Shown here piece by piece: positions 18,936 to 27,380 of a stretch of DNA of 64,000 nucleotides (position 1 is the first letter of the stretch; every line of letters starts with the position of its first letter). Under the pieces are notes generated by a model. The model worked only from the letters and a program-made list of their open reading frames with translations, was not told the origin of the DNA and searched no databases. The translations under genes and the position numbers were made by a program. The stretch covers positions 186,001-250,000 of the forward strand of contig CAWGYT010000007.1 of assembly GCA_963826795.1 (NCBI GenBank), read 5' to 3'. The stretch comes from CAWGYT01 sp963826795. GTDB taxonomy: Bacteria > Planctomycetota > Planctomycetia > Pirellulales > Pirellulaceae.

Positions 18936-20537
18936 ATGTTTCCCCGTCGTTTTTTCACGAACCGGATGCTGACGCTCGCGTCGATCGCGATGCTGGGTGT
19001 CCTGCTGGTCTATCTGCCCACGGCCGTCGTGAACCAATACCGTGCGGCCCGCGAGCTCGGGACGATCTGGGGTTCGATTTATCTGATCACGATCGGCATC
19101 GGCACGAGCCTGCTATTGGGCGTCAGCGGTTGGATCGGCTGGAAACTTTGGGGCAATACGCTGCGCAAACGTCGGCGAAAATCGGGCCGAATTCGGAACC
19201 CCAGCCAGATGTCGCTGGCCGAGCGGGAGCGGGAGGTCGCGGAGAATCTCTCCGCGGTCGAGGCGTTGCGCGACGACCCGGCGGCCTCGGACGAAATTCG
19301 CCAGGAGTTGGCGCCGCTGATTCGCTGGATTGAGGAAAAGCAGGAACAGCGACGCTTGGAAATTGTCGCGTTCGGGACGATCTCCAGCGGGAAGTCGTCG
19401 CTCCTCAACGCCTTGGCCGGTCGCGACGTCTTCGCGACGGACCTCCGCGGCGGAACGACGATTCAACGGAATGAAGTGCCCTGGCCCGGTGCCGACGAGG
19501 TGCGTTTGGTGGACACGCCGGGGCTGGGGGAAATCAACGGAGTCGAACATCAGCATGTGGCCGCCGAGTCCGCGAAGGACGCCGATCTCGTGCTGGTGGT
19601 CGTCGACGGACCGCTCCGCGATTCCGAATATCAGCTGCTGCGCCGCCTGGCCGAGATGGAAAAGCGGATCGTCATCTGCCTGAACAAAGAAGATTGGTAC
19701 ACTCCGCGGGACCGCGATGCGTTGCTCGGACAGATTGTGCGGCAGGTCAGCGAGTTTGTACCTGCCGCTGACGTCGTGGCCGTTCGCTCGCGCCCCACCG
19801 AGCGTGAGCGGATCCGGGTCGAGCCCGACGGAACGCAGTCGCCCGAGATCGTCCAGGTTCCGCCCGACATTCAGCCCTTGGCAGAACGCATCATGGCGAT
19901 TGTCGCACGAGATGGGCGCGACCTGCTGGCCGCAAACCTGTTGTTGCAGTCGCGGGGGTTGGTCGACGAGGCCAAGGAACGAGTGCGACACGTTCTCGAC
20001 CGGTGCGCCTGGGCCATCGTCGACCGCTATACCTGGGGAGCCGCGGGAGCCGCGGCCCTCAGTCCGTTGCCTGTCGTGGACCTCGCCGCGGGAGTGGCAA
20101 TTTCCACCAAGATGGTCATGGACTTGGCCCGCGTCTATCATCAAGACATCGATGTCGAGGTCGCGGTCAACCTGCTCGGGCAGCAAGGTAAGAATCTGGT
20201 GGCCGTGATCGGAACCAGCGTCGCGACGCCCGTGGTCGCGTCGTCCATCGCGTCCATGATCAAGACGGTACCCGGTGTCGGAACACTCGCCGGAGGCATG
20301 ATGCAAGGCGTTGTGCAGGCCGTCATCACGCGTTGGATCGGCGGCATCTTTATCAAGTACTTCAAGCACGACATGCGCGAGCCGCCCGGGGGACTCGCCG
20401 CCCTCGCTCGGCAAGAATGGGAACATGTGACCAGCGTGAAGGAACTCCATCGACTGGTTCAATCGGCCCGGCGTCAGTTCCAGACCGGCCCGGCCGCGTC
20501 ACCTCTTCCGCAAGACGCTCCGTATGAACACAACTGA
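18936..20537 (+). CDS. Membrane-anchored GTPase with DUF697 domain
   Basis: 533 residues. Two N-terminal membrane helices (about 11-31 and 45-70) are followed by a charged helical linker (about 88-140). An Era/dynamin-like G domain has G1 GTISSGKS at 147-154, G3 DTPG at 193-196 and G4 NKED at 250-253. The C-terminal part is an Ala/Gly/Val-rich hydrophobic DUF697 region (about 350-470). The layout is like YcjF plus YcjX-type stress GTPases but in one chain. The ATG at 18936 follows CGGAG by eight bases. It overlaps the next GTPase gene by 14 bases, pointing to a joint complex on the inner membrane. Cellular role unknown. Confidence 0.85.
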   Translation: MFPRRFFTNRMLTLASIAMLGVLLVYLPTAVVNQYRAARELGTIWGSIYLITIGIGTSLLLGVSGWIGWKLWGNTLRKRRRKSGRIRNPSQMSLAEREREVAENLSAVEALRDDPAASDEIRQELAPLIRWIEEKQEQRRLEIVAFGTISSGKSSLLNALAGRDVFATDLRGGTTIQRNEVPWPGADEVRLVDTPGLGEINGVEHQHVAAESAKDADLVLVVVDGPLRDSEYQLLRRLAEMEKRIVICLNKEDWYTPRDRDALLGQIVRQVSEFVPAADVVAVRSRPTERERIRVEPDGTQSPEIVQVPPDIQPLAERIMAIVARDGRDLLAANLLLQSRGLVDEAKERVRHVLDRCAWAIVDRYTWGAAGAAALSPLPVVDLAAGVAISTKMVMDLARVYHQDIDVEVAVNLLGQQGKNLVAVIGTSVATPVVASSIASMIKTVPGVGTLAGGMMQGVVQAVITRWIGGIFIKYFKHDMREPPGGLAALARQEWEHVTSVKELHRLVQSARRQFQTGPAASPLPQDAPYEHN

Positions 20538-21849
20538 CACGGCCACCAAGAACGCCTTTCAGGAGGCATTGGCCACGGTCCAGAAGGCCGTCGACAAATA
20601 TCGCGGCTGCACGCCGGCCGAGCGTGAACAATTGCGCCACGACCTTTCGCAGCTCAAGGAGATGGAACTCAAGCTGACCGAAGGGCGGGTCGAGATTGTC
20701 ATCTTCGGCGAGATCAGCACCGGAAAGTCCGCCCTGATCAACGCCCTTGTGGGACGTCAGGTCGCCGAAGTGGATGTCCAGGGCGGCTGGACCAAGGAGT
20801 CGCGAATCGTCCCTTGGGAGGAAACCGATTACGTCTTCCCCGGACTCGAAGGCTCGCGGTTGGTGGTGGTCGATACCCCGGGGATCAACGAGGTCGGGGA
20901 TAGCGATCACCAGACCATTGCGCAAGCCGCAGCGCGACGCGGCGACTTGATTCTGTTCGTCACCGATTCCGATCTGAACGAGGTCGAGTTTTCTGCGATC
21001 CTGGCCCTCGTGGCCGTCCACAAGCCGATCCTGGTCGTCCTCAACAAAATCGATCTCTACGACGAATCGGAACTCCAGTCCCTGATCGTGACCCTCCGTG
21101 ACGAGCGACTGCGCGATGTGATTCCGCCCGAGAACTTGATCACGGCGGCCGCCGATCCGCGCGAGGTCGAATACGTCACGCGCGATGCCAGCGGGCGAGA
21201 AACAAGCCAATGGAAAAAGCCCGTTCCCGACGTGACGCGGCTGAAGGCGAGAATCCTCGAAATCCTTGCTCGCGATGGCTCGGCCCTGATCGCCCTGAAC
21301 GCGGCAATGTACGCGGCTGACAAGACCGACCGCATCGCCCGGCTCCGCATCCAACTCCGGGAACGCCAGGCCAGCCAATTGATCTGGAGCTTTGCCGCCG
21401 CCAAGGCGATCGCCGTCGGGATCAACCCGGTCGCGTTCGCGGACGTGCTGGGCGGAACCGCCGTCGACAGCGCGATGGTCGTCGCGCTGGCCAACGTCTA
21501 TGGCCTCGAAATGTCCTGGGCCAATGCGCGGGGACTGCTGCGTTCGATCCTGGTCGCGGCGGGCTGGGTGACGGCCACCGAAATGGCGACCCATCTGGCC
21601 GCCAACGTCTTCAAAGTACTCACGGTCGGGACCGGCACCGTCCTGACGGCGATCCCGCAAGGCGCCGCCGCCGGTTACGGGTCGTACATCGTCGGCAACG
21701 CCGCCAAGTACTACCTTGAACACGGGGCCTCTTGGGGACACAAATCCCCGAAGGAGGTCATCCGCCGAATCTTGGACGAGACCGACAAGCAATCGGTCCT
21801 GACTCATTTAAAAGACGAAATTCGCAAGAAGATCCATCGCAGCGCGTAA
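20524..21849 (+). CDS. Second GTPase with DUF697 domain
   Basis: 441 residues. It lacks the N-terminal membrane helices of its upstream neighbour. A helical lead (1-55) precedes a G domain with G1 GEISTGKS at 62-69, G3 DTPG at 117-120 and G4 NKID at 174-177. The C-terminal region (about 270-400) is Ala/Gly-rich and hydrophobic as in DUF697. It starts at ATG 20524, 14 bases inside the upstream gene, so translation is likely coupled. The pair resembles bacterial dynamin-like proteins that work as two different subunits, but that is inference. Confidence 0.85.
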   Translation: MNTTDTATKNAFQEALATVQKAVDKYRGCTPAEREQLRHDLSQLKEMELKLTEGRVEIVIFGEISTGKSALINALVGRQVAEVDVQGGWTKESRIVPWEETDYVFPGLEGSRLVVVDTPGINEVGDSDHQTIAQAAARRGDLILFVTDSDLNEVEFSAILALVAVHKPILVVLNKIDLYDESELQSLIVTLRDERLRDVIPPENLITAAADPREVEYVTRDASGRETSQWKKPVPDVTRLKARILEILARDGSALIALNAAMYAADKTDRIARLRIQLRERQASQLIWSFAAAKAIAVGINPVAFADVLGGTAVDSAMVVALANVYGLEMSWANARGLLRSILVAAGWVTATEMATHLAANVFKVLTVGTGTVLTAIPQGAAAGYGSYIVGNAAKYYLEHGASWGHKSPKEVIRRILDETDKQSVLTHLKDEIRKKIHRSA

Positions 21850-21876
21850 GATTCGTTATTTAGGAGAAATTGATCC

Positions 21877-22101
21877 ATGCCCCTGTACGAATACGTTTGC
21901 CAGGAATGCCATCAAGCATGCGAATTGCTGGTCCGCGGCACCGAGCCGGCGCGGTGTCCGGCGTGCCGCAGCCTCCGGTTGGAGAAAATGCTCAGCGTCC
22001 CAGCGGCTCACAGCGGCGGAACGAGTGACCTGCCAGTGTGCGATCCCAGCCCCGGCCCATGCGGTCGCCCGGGATGCGGATCCGGAGGTTGCGCGTTTTA
22101 G
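21877..22101 (+). CDS. FmdB-family zinc-ribbon protein
   Basis: 74 residues. The N-terminus MPLYEYVCQECHQ and the later CPAC form the four-cysteine zinc ribbon typical of FmdB-type putative regulators. The C-terminal 25 residues are Gly/Pro/Cys-rich and end in GCGSGGCAF, also common in this family. AGGAG lies eleven bases before the ATG. It follows the GTPase gene by 27 bases on the same strand and may share its transcript. The family's molecular role is not established. Confidence 0.85.
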   Translation: MPLYEYVCQECHQACELLVRGTEPARCPACRSLRLEKMLSVPAAHSGGTSDLPVCDPSPGPCGRPGCGSGGCAF

Positions 22102-22154
22102 GACCCAGGGGAACGCATAGCTCGGGAGGGCGATCAACGGGAGGGCATATGAAT

Positions 22155-22186
22155 ACGGCCGCGTCGACTCAGGCCGACGCGGCCGT
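22155..22186. terminator. 12-bp perfect hairpin between convergent genes
   Basis: ACGGCCGCGTCG (22155-22166) pairs perfectly with CGACGCGGCCGT (22175-22186) across an 8-base loop. It lies between the FmdB gene (plus, ending 22101) and the gene ending at 22351 on the minus strand, where a bidirectional terminator would be expected. No T-run follows on either strand, so it is not a classical intrinsic terminator. Confidence 0.4.
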
Positions 22187-22350
22187 CTCACCAATCGCTC
22201 CCAGCAGAACATCGATCGGAGGTGGGGCAGGCATTCGACCTACCACACTCGGCTCAATCTCTCATTTCGTGGGCGGGTGGCCAATCATGCGTGCAATGGC
22301 ATTGCGTCACGATGCGGCAATCAGCCGGAATCCTAGACGGGAACCGGATC

Positions 22351-24318
22351 CTAAGGCAGCCAGACCAGGCCGGCCGTGACGACTCCCAATTGCGTTCTCG
22401 CCGCCCTGGCGCTCAATGGAAACGCTGGCAGCAACCACGGTGCACAACTACCCGGACGGTAATACCCCAGCGTGTACTGACATTCGTTGGGTGGATTGAG
22501 TCCGATGTGGTAGGGCAAAGCCACGATGTTTCCAAAGAAATGCACTCCCGAAAGAGCCGCTTGCGTAATCGGCCCGGCCGAATGCCCGTAGCGTTCCAGC
22601 TGGACCTCTTCGAAGTACAACGGCTTGTGGCACAATGCCGAGGCGGTCCAGGTGAAGCTGGTCATGGTCCAGTTGCGCACCTCAAACTCACGCGTCTCCG
22701 GATGGAACTCCGTTGGCAACTCCCACCAAGCGGTGACAAAGCAGAGCTCTTCGTTGCCCAGCTCGTACCAGTTCAGCTCCTGCGGCTCTCCGGCCAGATC
22801 CTCGATCTGGACCTTGCCGTGCTGGAAATTTCGCATTTGACCTTCTGCCAATACCCGCCCCTGACGGTTGCGCCAGACTCGGGAGGGAACCCGAGCGACC
22901 ATGTTTTCGCGGCGGCGAGCCACTTGTTCATCCGGTTTGTTCGGGTCGAGCGAAGGGGTGATATCCAGCGAGATGGCGCTGATTCGCGTGTCCTGGATCT
23001 CGTCCCAAGCGGCCTGCAGACTCAACTGCTCCGCGGCGCAGTCGCGTCCGTTGAAGTCGACGACATCACGCGAGCCGCCTTGCCACGCGGGAGGGCGGAC
23101 GCCGTCCGGAGCCAATGGCTGCGAGTGGTTCGCGCCGGGCAATTCGATTCGAGCCGGCGGACGCGGCCGAGGTGTCGCCGGTGTCGGAGCCTGGAGTTGC
23201 TCGGCCGGGCCAAGATCTGAAGGACTGGGCTCGGCCGGGCCAAGATTCGGTAATGGCTCGGCTGGCGTGGGCGTCCCCTGGGAATCGCCGAGCGGGTCGG
23301 CGGGCGGGCGCGAGTCGATCGGATTGCCGCGAGAGGCGTCGGGTCTGGGTGCCGCCGCGGGCGTGGGCACGGCGTCGTCGTCGGGCAGCGGACCGATCTG
23401 GTCCCCGAACACATCGTCGAAATCCTCGCTGTCCGCGCCAGGCATCCTCGAGGGAGTCGGGGCATCCGCTCCCAGTTCCGCCCCGCCCTCGACCGGACCG
23501 AAGATGTCCTCGGCGGCGGAACCGGAGTCCGCCGGGAGCTCAGGCGTCGGCAGGTTCGGATCGCTCGCGTCGGCTGCGGGCAAATCCGGCAGCGTGGGCC
23601 TTTCCGAAGTCGACGCACCTCCGGGAAGCAGTTCGTCCAGCACGTCATCAAAGACGTCGTCCGAGAGATCTCCGGAGGCGGGGCCGCTACCGGTCTGAAA
23701 ACCGGCGGTCAGGGCCAATGTCGGGGAAGCCACCACCTCCGGACGCGATCCGGCGGTTCGTATCGGCTGGGCTTTGCGCGGTCCCACCAGTGGCAGGGGC
23801 GGAGGGGGTGTCAATTCGACGGGATCCGGGAGCGGCCGCGTGCCCGTCTTGATCGCCTCCTGATGGGCGACTTTGGCGACTATCGGCCGAGGAACCAATC
23901 GGCCTGTTTCGCCTCGGATCGGTTCCGTCGTCAACGCCGCACGCAAGTAGCTCGGCTCGGCTCGATGGATCTCCTCCAGCCGCCGTTGTTTCGAACGACC
24001 CCAATTCAGGCCATCGGCCGAATCCGGTAAGGCTCGAGTTCGAGTCCAGCCGGCAGGACGCCCCTGGCCTGCCGCCGCCTCGGTGGGAGGTGGCACAGCG
24101 AGACCGTCCGCTGCCAAGGGACTCAACGAACAACCGAGCAGCGCGAAACTGGCCAGGACGGCCAGTCGACGCGGCCTCGCCCCGTGCCTGCCACAACGCG
24201 CTTCCGAGGGCAACGCCGCCTGTGGGCGACCAAATCGCGATGATTTGCCTCTAGTTGCCGTCGCTAGTCGGATACTCGGCGCTGTAGTTGGGGGACTCTT
24301 GCGTAATGGCGATGTCAT
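22351..24318 (-). CDS. Large Pro-rich exported protein, planctomycete type
   Basis: Up to 655 residues. Near residue 52 a stretch RRLAVLASFALLGCSLSPLA looks like a signal peptide with a lipobox-like LLGC. About residues 190-420 are low-complexity Pro/Ala/Asp/Ser, probably an extended linker. The C-terminal 230 residues form a globular domain with conserved-looking aromatic motifs (NWYELGNEELCFVTAWWELP and GYYRPGSCAPWLLPAFPL). The start is uncertain: the ATG at 24318 lies inside guaB, and a TTG at 24213 would place the signal peptide closer to the N-terminus. It follows guaB on the same strand. Function unknown; probably an envelope protein. Confidence 0.7.
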   Translation of the reverse strand: MTSPLRKSPPTTAPSIRLATATRGKSSRFGRPQAALPSEARCGRHGARPRRLAVLASFALLGCSLSPLAADGLAVPPPTEAAAGQGRPAGWTRTRALPDSADGLNWGRSKQRRLEEIHRAEPSYLRAALTTEPIRGETGRLVPRPIVAKVAHQEAIKTGTRPLPDPVELTPPPPLPLVGPRKAQPIRTAGSRPEVVASPTLALTAGFQTGSGPASGDLSDDVFDDVLDELLPGGASTSERPTLPDLPAADASDPNLPTPELPADSGSAAEDIFGPVEGGAELGADAPTPSRMPGADSEDFDDVFGDQIGPLPDDDAVPTPAAAPRPDASRGNPIDSRPPADPLGDSQGTPTPAEPLPNLGPAEPSPSDLGPAEQLQAPTPATPRPRPPARIELPGANHSQPLAPDGVRPPAWQGGSRDVVDFNGRDCAAEQLSLQAAWDEIQDTRISAISLDITPSLDPNKPDEQVARRRENMVARVPSRVWRNRQGRVLAEGQMRNFQHGKVQIEDLAGEPQELNWYELGNEELCFVTAWWELPTEFHPETREFEVRNWTMTSFTWTASALCHKPLYFEEVQLERYGHSAGPITQAALSGVHFFGNIVALPYHIGLNPPNECQYTLGYYRPGSCAPWLLPAFPLSARAARTQLGVVTAGLVWLP

Positions 24319-25732
24319 GGGGATGGCTCTCTCTCACACTCGCCGGTGACACTCGAATGAATCGCGCATCCGTACGCAATTCCTCTATCGTCTTGGCGCC
24401 GCAGTATCCCATCCCCGCTCGAAGCCCCCCTACGAGCTGGTATACAAACGGGCCAAGCGGTCCCTTGAAGGGAACCCGACCCTCGACTCCTTCCGGAACA
24501 AGTTTTCCCGGTTGCGAGTCGCTCTTCGTCTGGCGGTAGCGTTCGCTGGATCCCTTGACCATGGCGCCCAGCGACCCCATCCCGCGATACACTTTGAACG
24601 TTCGTCCGTGGTACAGGATTTGATGTCCAGGACTCTCCGCAAGTCCGGCGAACAGCCCTCCGATCATGGCGACACTGGCCCCGGCGGCAATCGCCTTGGT
24701 CAAGTCTCCCGAGTAGCGAATTCCGCCGTCGGCGATGATCGGTACCGACGCATCGCGAGCTGCCTGAGCCGCCTCGTAGATCGCGGTGATCTGAGGAACT
24801 CCGACGCCCGAGATCACGCGCGTCGTGCAGATCGAACCCGGCCCGATGCCGACCTTGACAGCATCGCTACCCGCATCAATCAGATCCCGTGCTCCCTGAC
24901 GCGTCGCCACGTTGCCAGCGACGACGTCAATCTCCCAACGTTTCTTCGTCTCTCGCACCGTCTCAATCACATTCCGAGAGTGGCCGTGGGCACTATCCAC
25001 GACCAGCACGTCCACATCCTTGCTGATCAAGCTCGCTGCTCGCTCGAAGTCGAACACTCCAATCGCCGCGCCGACTCGTAAGCGTCCATGATCGTCCCGA
25101 CATGCGTTCGGGTAACGTTTGAGCATGTCGATGTCTTTGATCGTGATCAGCCCCGTTAGGATGTAATTTTCGTCAACCAGCAAAAGTTTCTCCACCTTTT
25201 TAGCCGTTAAAATCTTCTCTGCTTCCTCAAGCGTTACTTTCCCCGTCGCCGTGACCAGATTATCAGAGGTCATGACTTCCGAGACGGGAAGCTCGGTCCG
25301 CTCCAGGAAGCGAAGATCGCGGCGCGTGAGGATGCCGACCAGCCGCCGATTCCTGTCGCTGATCGGAACGCCGGAAACATTGTGCTTTTCCATTACCTCT
25401 TGCGCTTGCGCCACTGTCGCTGTCGGTGGTAGCGTGACGGGATCTCGGATGATGCCGTTGGCGCTGCGTTTGACCAAATCCACTTCTTCGGTCTGTCGCT
25501 CGATCGACATATTCTTGTGGATCACGCCGAGACCGCCCTGCTGGGCCAGGGCGATCGCCATCGCGCTCTCGGTCACCGTATCCATGGGCGAGCTAAGCAG
25601 GGGGATATTCAGGGCGATTCGCGACGTCAGACGAGTTCGCACGTCGACATCGGACGGAACGATATCGCTGTAGCACGGCAGGAGCAGTACGTCGTCGAAG
25701 GTGATTCCATCCAGAGCAAGCTTGTCCTGCAT
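24251..25732 (-). CDS. guaB: Inosine-5'-monophosphate dehydrogenase
   Basis: 493 residues from the ATG at 25732, which has AAAGGA nine bases upstream; the frame extends 25 codons further without a ribosome site. It oxidises IMP to XMP with NAD+, the committed step to GMP. ITFDDVLLLPCYSD begins the barrel, and two CBS domains are inserted at about 95-205. The active-site loop GIGPGSICTTR carries the catalytic Cys, and RGMGSLGAM and the EGVEGRVPFKG flap follow. The partner enzyme guaA is in the same window, 37 kb away. It follows selA by 76 bases on the same strand and may be in that transcript. Confidence 0.97.
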   Translation of the reverse strand: MQDKLALDGITFDDVLLLPCYSDIVPSDVDVRTRLTSRIALNIPLLSSPMDTVTESAMAIALAQQGGLGVIHKNMSIERQTEEVDLVKRSANGIIRDPVTLPPTATVAQAQEVMEKHNVSGVPISDRNRRLVGILTRRDLRFLERTELPVSEVMTSDNLVTATGKVTLEEAEKILTAKKVEKLLLVDENYILTGLITIKDIDMLKRYPNACRDDHGRLRVGAAIGVFDFERAASLISKDVDVLVVDSAHGHSRNVIETVRETKKRWEIDVVAGNVATRQGARDLIDAGSDAVKVGIGPGSICTTRVISGVGVPQITAIYEAAQAARDASVPIIADGGIRYSGDLTKAIAAGASVAMIGGLFAGLAESPGHQILYHGRTFKVYRGMGSLGAMVKGSSERYRQTKSDSQPGKLVPEGVEGRVPFKGPLGPFVYQLVGGLRAGMGYCGAKTIEELRTDARFIRVSPASVRESHPHDIAITQESPNYSAEYPTSDGN

Positions 25733-25808
25733 CGCGGCGGGTCCTTTGCGGGATGAGGTCGCATCGAAGAAGTCCGGCATTATGACGGGCGCTGGCCGAC
25801 TTGACAAC

Positions 25809-27218
25809 TCAGACGACCGTTTCCGATTGGCGGTCGAGTGCCTGAACGGCCTCGACCAATTGCAGATCCTGGCGTGGGAAGACGCCTCTCAGATCGAGCA
25901 ACAAGCGGTCCTGCTGAATTCGTCCGAAAACCGAGACCGGTCCGTTGCGCAGTCGACGCGCCAGGTGATTGACGCTTCCCTCGGAGGGTTCCAAGGCAAG
26001 GCAACGCGTTGGCAATTCCTGCGTCGGAACCGAACCTCCACCAAGGAACGCGGTGTCGGCGACGACCTCGACACGGCGAATGGCCGCGCAGGCCTCCAAT
26101 TGCGGCGCGAGGCGTTGGGCGCGGTTCTGGAGATTTTCCGCCGAGTGACTCAGCAGCATCAATAAGGGGACCTTGGACGTCGCCTCCACGGGATCTCGGT
26201 ACAGGCGCAGCGTCGCGGACAGCGCGGCCAGCGTCAACTTGCCCACCCGCAGTGCGCGCGCCAGCGGATGACGCGTCAAACGCTCGACATGTTGGCGGCG
26301 TCCCAGGACGATTCCGCATTGCGGCCCGCCCAGCAATTTGTCGCCGCTGAAGAGCACGAGATCGGCGCCCGCGCGCACGCTATCACGCACCAGAGGTTCA
26401 CCGGACAGGCCGAATTCGCGAAAGTCCAGCAACGCGCCCGATCCGATATCGTCGATGACCACCAGGTTCCGCTCGTGGCCCAATTCGACCAGTTCGCGCA
26501 GGGTCGCCTCTTCGGTAAAGCCGCGAATTACGAAGTTGCTGGGGTGAACCCGCATCAGCGCCGCGGTCTGGTCCGAGACGGCCGCCTCGTAGTCTTCGAT
26601 CCGAGTCTTGTTGGTCGTGCCGACCTCACGGAGGATCGCCCCGCTGGCCTCCATCACCTCAGGTAAACGGTAGCTGCCTCCAATCTCGACCAGGTGCCCG
26701 CGCGACACCACCACCTCGCGGTGGCAAGCCGTCGCCGCCAGGGCCAACAGCGTCGCACCCGCGTTGTTATTGACGACCAGCGCCGCCTCGGCCCCGGTCA
26801 ACTCGATCAGAAATCGCTCAACCGTCTGGTTCCGCTGCGAACGCTCACCGGTGTCCAAGTCCACTTCCAGGCTGGCATAGCCATTGGCCACCGCACACAA
26901 CTCTTGCAGCGCCGCTTCGGCCAAGGGAGCCCGACCCAGGCCCGTGTGCAGGAGCACCCCCGTGGCGTTGATCACCGGTCGCAGGCGAGGCCGCTGATCC
27001 GAGATAATCCAGTGCGCGATGCGATCGGCGAGTTCACCGGCGGCCGGGATCCGAACTTCCGTCGCCTTCTGCTGCAATTCGACTCGCAGGTTATCCAGAA
27101 ACGAACGAACCTCCGAGACGACCACGTTGCGGCTCACACGATCCACCAAATGACGCAGCGACGGGCTCTCCAGTAATTCATTGACCGACGGAATGTTACG
27201 AAGCGGATTGTTCGACAT
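25809..27218 (-). CDS. selA: L-seryl-tRNA(Sec) selenium transferase
   Basis: 469 residues, the normal bacterial SelA length. A pyridoxal-phosphate enzyme that turns Ser-tRNA(Sec) into Sec-tRNA(Sec) using selenophosphate. Visible marks are the N-terminal tRNA-binding part with LRNIPSVNELL, INATGVLLHTGLGRAPL, VNNNAGA, VDDIGSGALLD-like VIDDIGSGALLD, and FSGDKLLGGPQCGI with the cofactor-binding Lys. The ATG at 27218 has AGGA nine bases upstream. It lies directly after selB on the same strand, a standard selAB arrangement in reversed order. Neither selD nor a tRNA(Sec) gene was found here. It should serve the UGA-containing gene at 58532-58783. Confidence 0.96.
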   Translation of the reverse strand: MSNNPLRNIPSVNELLESPSLRHLVDRVSRNVVVSEVRSFLDNLRVELQQKATEVRIPAAGELADRIAHWIISDQRPRLRPVINATGVLLHTGLGRAPLAEAALQELCAVANGYASLEVDLDTGERSQRNQTVERFLIELTGAEAALVVNNNAGATLLALAATACHREVVVSRGHLVEIGGSYRLPEVMEASGAILREVGTTNKTRIEDYEAAVSDQTAALMRVHPSNFVIRGFTEEATLRELVELGHERNLVVIDDIGSGALLDFREFGLSGEPLVRDSVRAGADLVLFSGDKLLGGPQCGIVLGRRQHVERLTRHPLARALRVGKLTLAALSATLRLYRDPVEATSKVPLLMLLSHSAENLQNRAQRLAPQLEACAAIRRVEVVADTAFLGGGSVPTQELPTRCLALEPSEGSVNHLARRLRNGPVSVFGRIQQDRLLLDLRGVFPRQDLQLVEAVQALDRQSETVV

Positions 27219-27264
27219 GCGCAGGAATCCTAAAAAGTCCTAGAAAGAGCAATTGGGCATTCGT

Positions 27265-27380
27265 CCTAGTGCTGTGTCACAGCTGAGATTTGGGGTTGGA
27301 AAAGGGGGTCAGGTCCCAGACGTGCGAAGCACCCGAAGGGCCGTTCCGGCTTTCGGGACCTGCCCCCTCTTCCCAACCCG
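27265..27380. repeat. MITE-like element, partial copy B at the end of selB
   Basis: The terminal sequence CCTAGTGCTGTGTCACAGCT (27265-27284) is followed by GAGATTTGGGGTTGG, which matches copy C except at one base. Inside, 27292-27317 (GGGTTGG, A-rich, GGGTCAGGTCCC) pairs imperfectly with 27356-27380. The opposite 20-base end is missing. selB reads through the element and stops within its terminal repeat. It also occupies most of the 58-base gap to selA. Confidence 0.8.

Noticed and set aside
20362..21807. A 481-codon open frame on the minus strand opposite the second GTPase
   Set aside because: The GTPase on the plus strand has all G motifs. The antisense product is Asp/Gly/Arg-rich with no family features.
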